A stretch of 8,052 nt of DNA from Planctomycetaceae bacterium (GTDB taxonomy: Bacteria > Planctomycetota > Planctomycetia > Planctomycetales > Planctomycetaceae). Made by a program: the position numbers and the translations under genes. A model generated the notes under the pieces. That model worked only from the letters and a program-made list of their open reading frames with translations, did not search any database and was not told the DNA's origin. The DNA lies in the NCBI GenBank assembly GCA_003503535.1, contig DOCI01000134.1, positions 1,809-9,860 on the forward strand, in the 5' to 3' direction. Shown here in pieces: positions 6,927-8,052 of the stretch. How positions within the stretch are numbered: the stretch's first letter is position 1; every line of letters starts with the position of its first letter.

Positions 6927-6985
6927 GAGCCACGGATGAACGCGGATAAAATGAATCTGTTACCATCCGTGCTTATCCGTGGTTC
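6927..6985. repeat. CCACGGAT imperfect inverted repeat
   Basis: A 21-bp left arm (6927-6947) and right arm (6965-6985) are reverse complements at 17 of 21 positions, around a 17-nt loop. On the plus-strand transcript three of the four mismatches become G-U pairs. Each arm itself contains two CGGAT-type repeats about 10 nt apart. It is unlike the REP elements and lies between the RAYT unit and the rny terminator. Similar 'CCACGGATgaACaCGGATaa' sequences are, from general knowledge, dispersed in several environmental bacterial genomes. No gene is evident here. Confidence 0.6.
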
Positions 6986-6996
6986 TTTCGTTAATT

Positions 6997-7035
6997 AAAA
7001 CAACACGTTCCCAGACTTGACCCTGGAAACGTGTT
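6997..7035 (-). terminator. Intrinsic terminator of rny
   Basis: On the minus strand AACACGTTTCCAG (7035-7023) pairs with CTGGGAACGTGTT (7014-7002) over 13 bp, including one G-U pair, with an 8-nt loop. It is followed by G and then TTTT (7000-6997) and an AT-rich stretch. It begins 18 nt after the rny stop codon. The T-run is short but the stem is strong. Confidence 0.8.
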
Positions 7036-7053
7036 TAAAGTTCATCAATTTTA

Positions 7054-8052
7054 TTATCGAGCATACTCGACGGAGCGGGTTTCTCGCATGACGGCGACTT
7101 TCACTTCACCCGGATAAGTCAGATTTTCTTCGACAGCTTTGGCGATTTCACGAGCCAGTGCAGCCGCTTCGCGGTCGTTGACGTCGCGGGGATCGACAAT
7201 CACGCGAACTTCCCGGCCGGCTTGCACAGCATAACATTGTTCGACACCGGGGAAGCCACAAACCAGACCTTCGAGTTCTTCGAGTCGTTTCGCATACTTT
7301 TCGAGAGTTTCCCGACGAGCACCCGGACGGGCAGCGGAAATTGCATCGGCTGCAGCGACGAGCACCGTATAAATATAGTCAGGCCGAATATCATCGTGAT
7401 GACCGGCGGCGGAGTGGACGACTTCTTCGCCTTCGGAGTAGCGTTTGAGCAAATCGGCTCCGATGGCGGGGTGGCCCCCTTCCATTTCATGGTCTGCGGC
7501 TTTGCCGATATCGTGAGTAAATCCACACCGACGAGCCAGGTCGCCATCGAGCCCCAGTTGCTCGGCCATCATCCCGGTGAGATGAGCGACCTCAATTGAG
7601 TGACGCAATACGTTCTGCGAGTAACTGACGCGGAAATTGAGTCGGCCCATCAGTTGGATCAATTTCTCATGCAAACCGGGAACATCAGCTTCCTGAGCCG
7701 CTTCCTGGCCGAGACGCATGATTCGTTCATCAATTTCCTTTTGACATTCTGAAACAATCTCTTCAATCCGAGTCGGATGAATACGACCGTCCTGAATGAG
7801 CCTCTGCATGGCCATTTTTCCGATTTCGCGGCGGACGCTGTCAAAGGATGAAATGATGACAACGCCCGGCGTGTCATCGACGATCACATCCACACCGGTC
7901 AGTTTTTCAAAGGTGCGAATGTTTCGACCTTCCCGACCAATGATACGGCCCTTCATTTCATCGCTGGGAATATCGATGCTCGAAACGGTAATTTCCGATG
8001 TGTGAGCAGAAGCATACCGCTGCACGGCCATGCCGATGATTTCCCGAGCTTT
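7054..8052 (-). CDS. rny: Ribonuclease Y, C-terminal part (5' end outside the window)
   Basis: RNase Y is a membrane-anchored endoribonuclease that starts mRNA decay in many bacteria. The frame stays open through the window edge: seven codons (KAREIIG) precede the first internal Met at 8031, and they match the family, so that Met is not the start. The 332 residues present cover roughly the last two-thirds of a protein usually near 520. The KH domain shows the RNA-binding [12 protein letters not shown] loop (36-47 of the fragment). The HD metallophosphohydrolase domain has H151, the H180-D181 pair in THDIGKA, H194, H218-H219 and D236 in [15 protein letters not shown]. The N-terminal membrane segment and coiled coil are outside the window. 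The gene ends at a clear intrinsic terminator. Confidence 0.96.
   Translation of the reverse strand, partial: KAREIIGMAVQRYASAHTSEITVSSIDIPSDEMKGRIIGREGRNIRTFEKLTGVDVIVDDTPGVVIISSFDSVRREIGKMAMQRLIQDGRIHPTRIEEIVSECQKEIDERIMRLGQEAAQEADVPGLHEKLIQLMGRLNFRVSYSQNVLRHSIEVAHLTGMMAEQLGLDGDLARRCGFTHDIGKAADHEMEGGHPAIGADLLKRYSEGEEVVHSAAGHHDDIRPDYIYTVLVAAADAISAARPGARRETLEKYAKRLEELEGLVCGFPGVEQCYAVQAGREVRVIVDPRDVNDREAAALAREIAKAVEENLTYPGEVKVAVMRETRSVEYAR

Overview
The window looks like ordinary chromosome from a free-living bacterium of moderate GC content, with housekeeping genes packed closely on the minus strand. The proteins recognised (RNase Y, RimO, HemW, TrpE, PgsA) and a secreted jellyroll-like protein would fit a member of the Planctomycetota. 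That assignment is an inference from protein flavour and gene style; no marker gene here proves it.

Layout. On the plus strand, positions 1-456 hold the C-terminal end of a glutamine-hydrolysing asparagine synthetase-type protein. It converges on a minus-strand block, and the two are separated by an 85-bp nested palindrome (461-545) that probably terminates transcription from the pgsA side. Reading the minus strand from high to low coordinates: the 3' two-thirds of rny (RNase Y, cut by the window edge) ends at a good intrinsic terminator. Next comes an imperfect inverted repeat built on a CCACGGAT motif. Then comes a compact REP-associated tyrosine transposase (RAYT) unit with an identical 32-bp GTAG-headed hairpin on each side, in opposite orientations. 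After it come trpE, a secreted protein of unknown function, and hemW, spaced tightly enough (41 nt and 3 nt) to be one transcription unit. A perfect TATAAT box follows, and then rimO and pgsA.

How the genes work together. There is no single pathway. trpE starts tryptophan synthesis and has no trpG glutaminase subunit beside it. HemW and RimO are both radical-SAM iron-sulfur proteins, for heme delivery and for methylthiolation of ribosomal protein S12. PgsA makes the precursor of phosphatidylglycerol. RNase Y is the membrane-anchored mRNA decay endonuclease. The transposase unit is an insertion-type passenger between rny and trpE.

Main points for a second look: (1) the complete RAYT/REP unit with intact catalytic motifs; (2) a pgsA start that appears to lie upstream of the first ATG, at a non-AUG codon inside a small hairpin; (3) the nested palindrome at 461-545; (4) the CCACGGAT inverted repeat. 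I found no convincing undescribed defence, CRISPR or biosynthetic system. No non-coding stretch exceeds about 300 bases.
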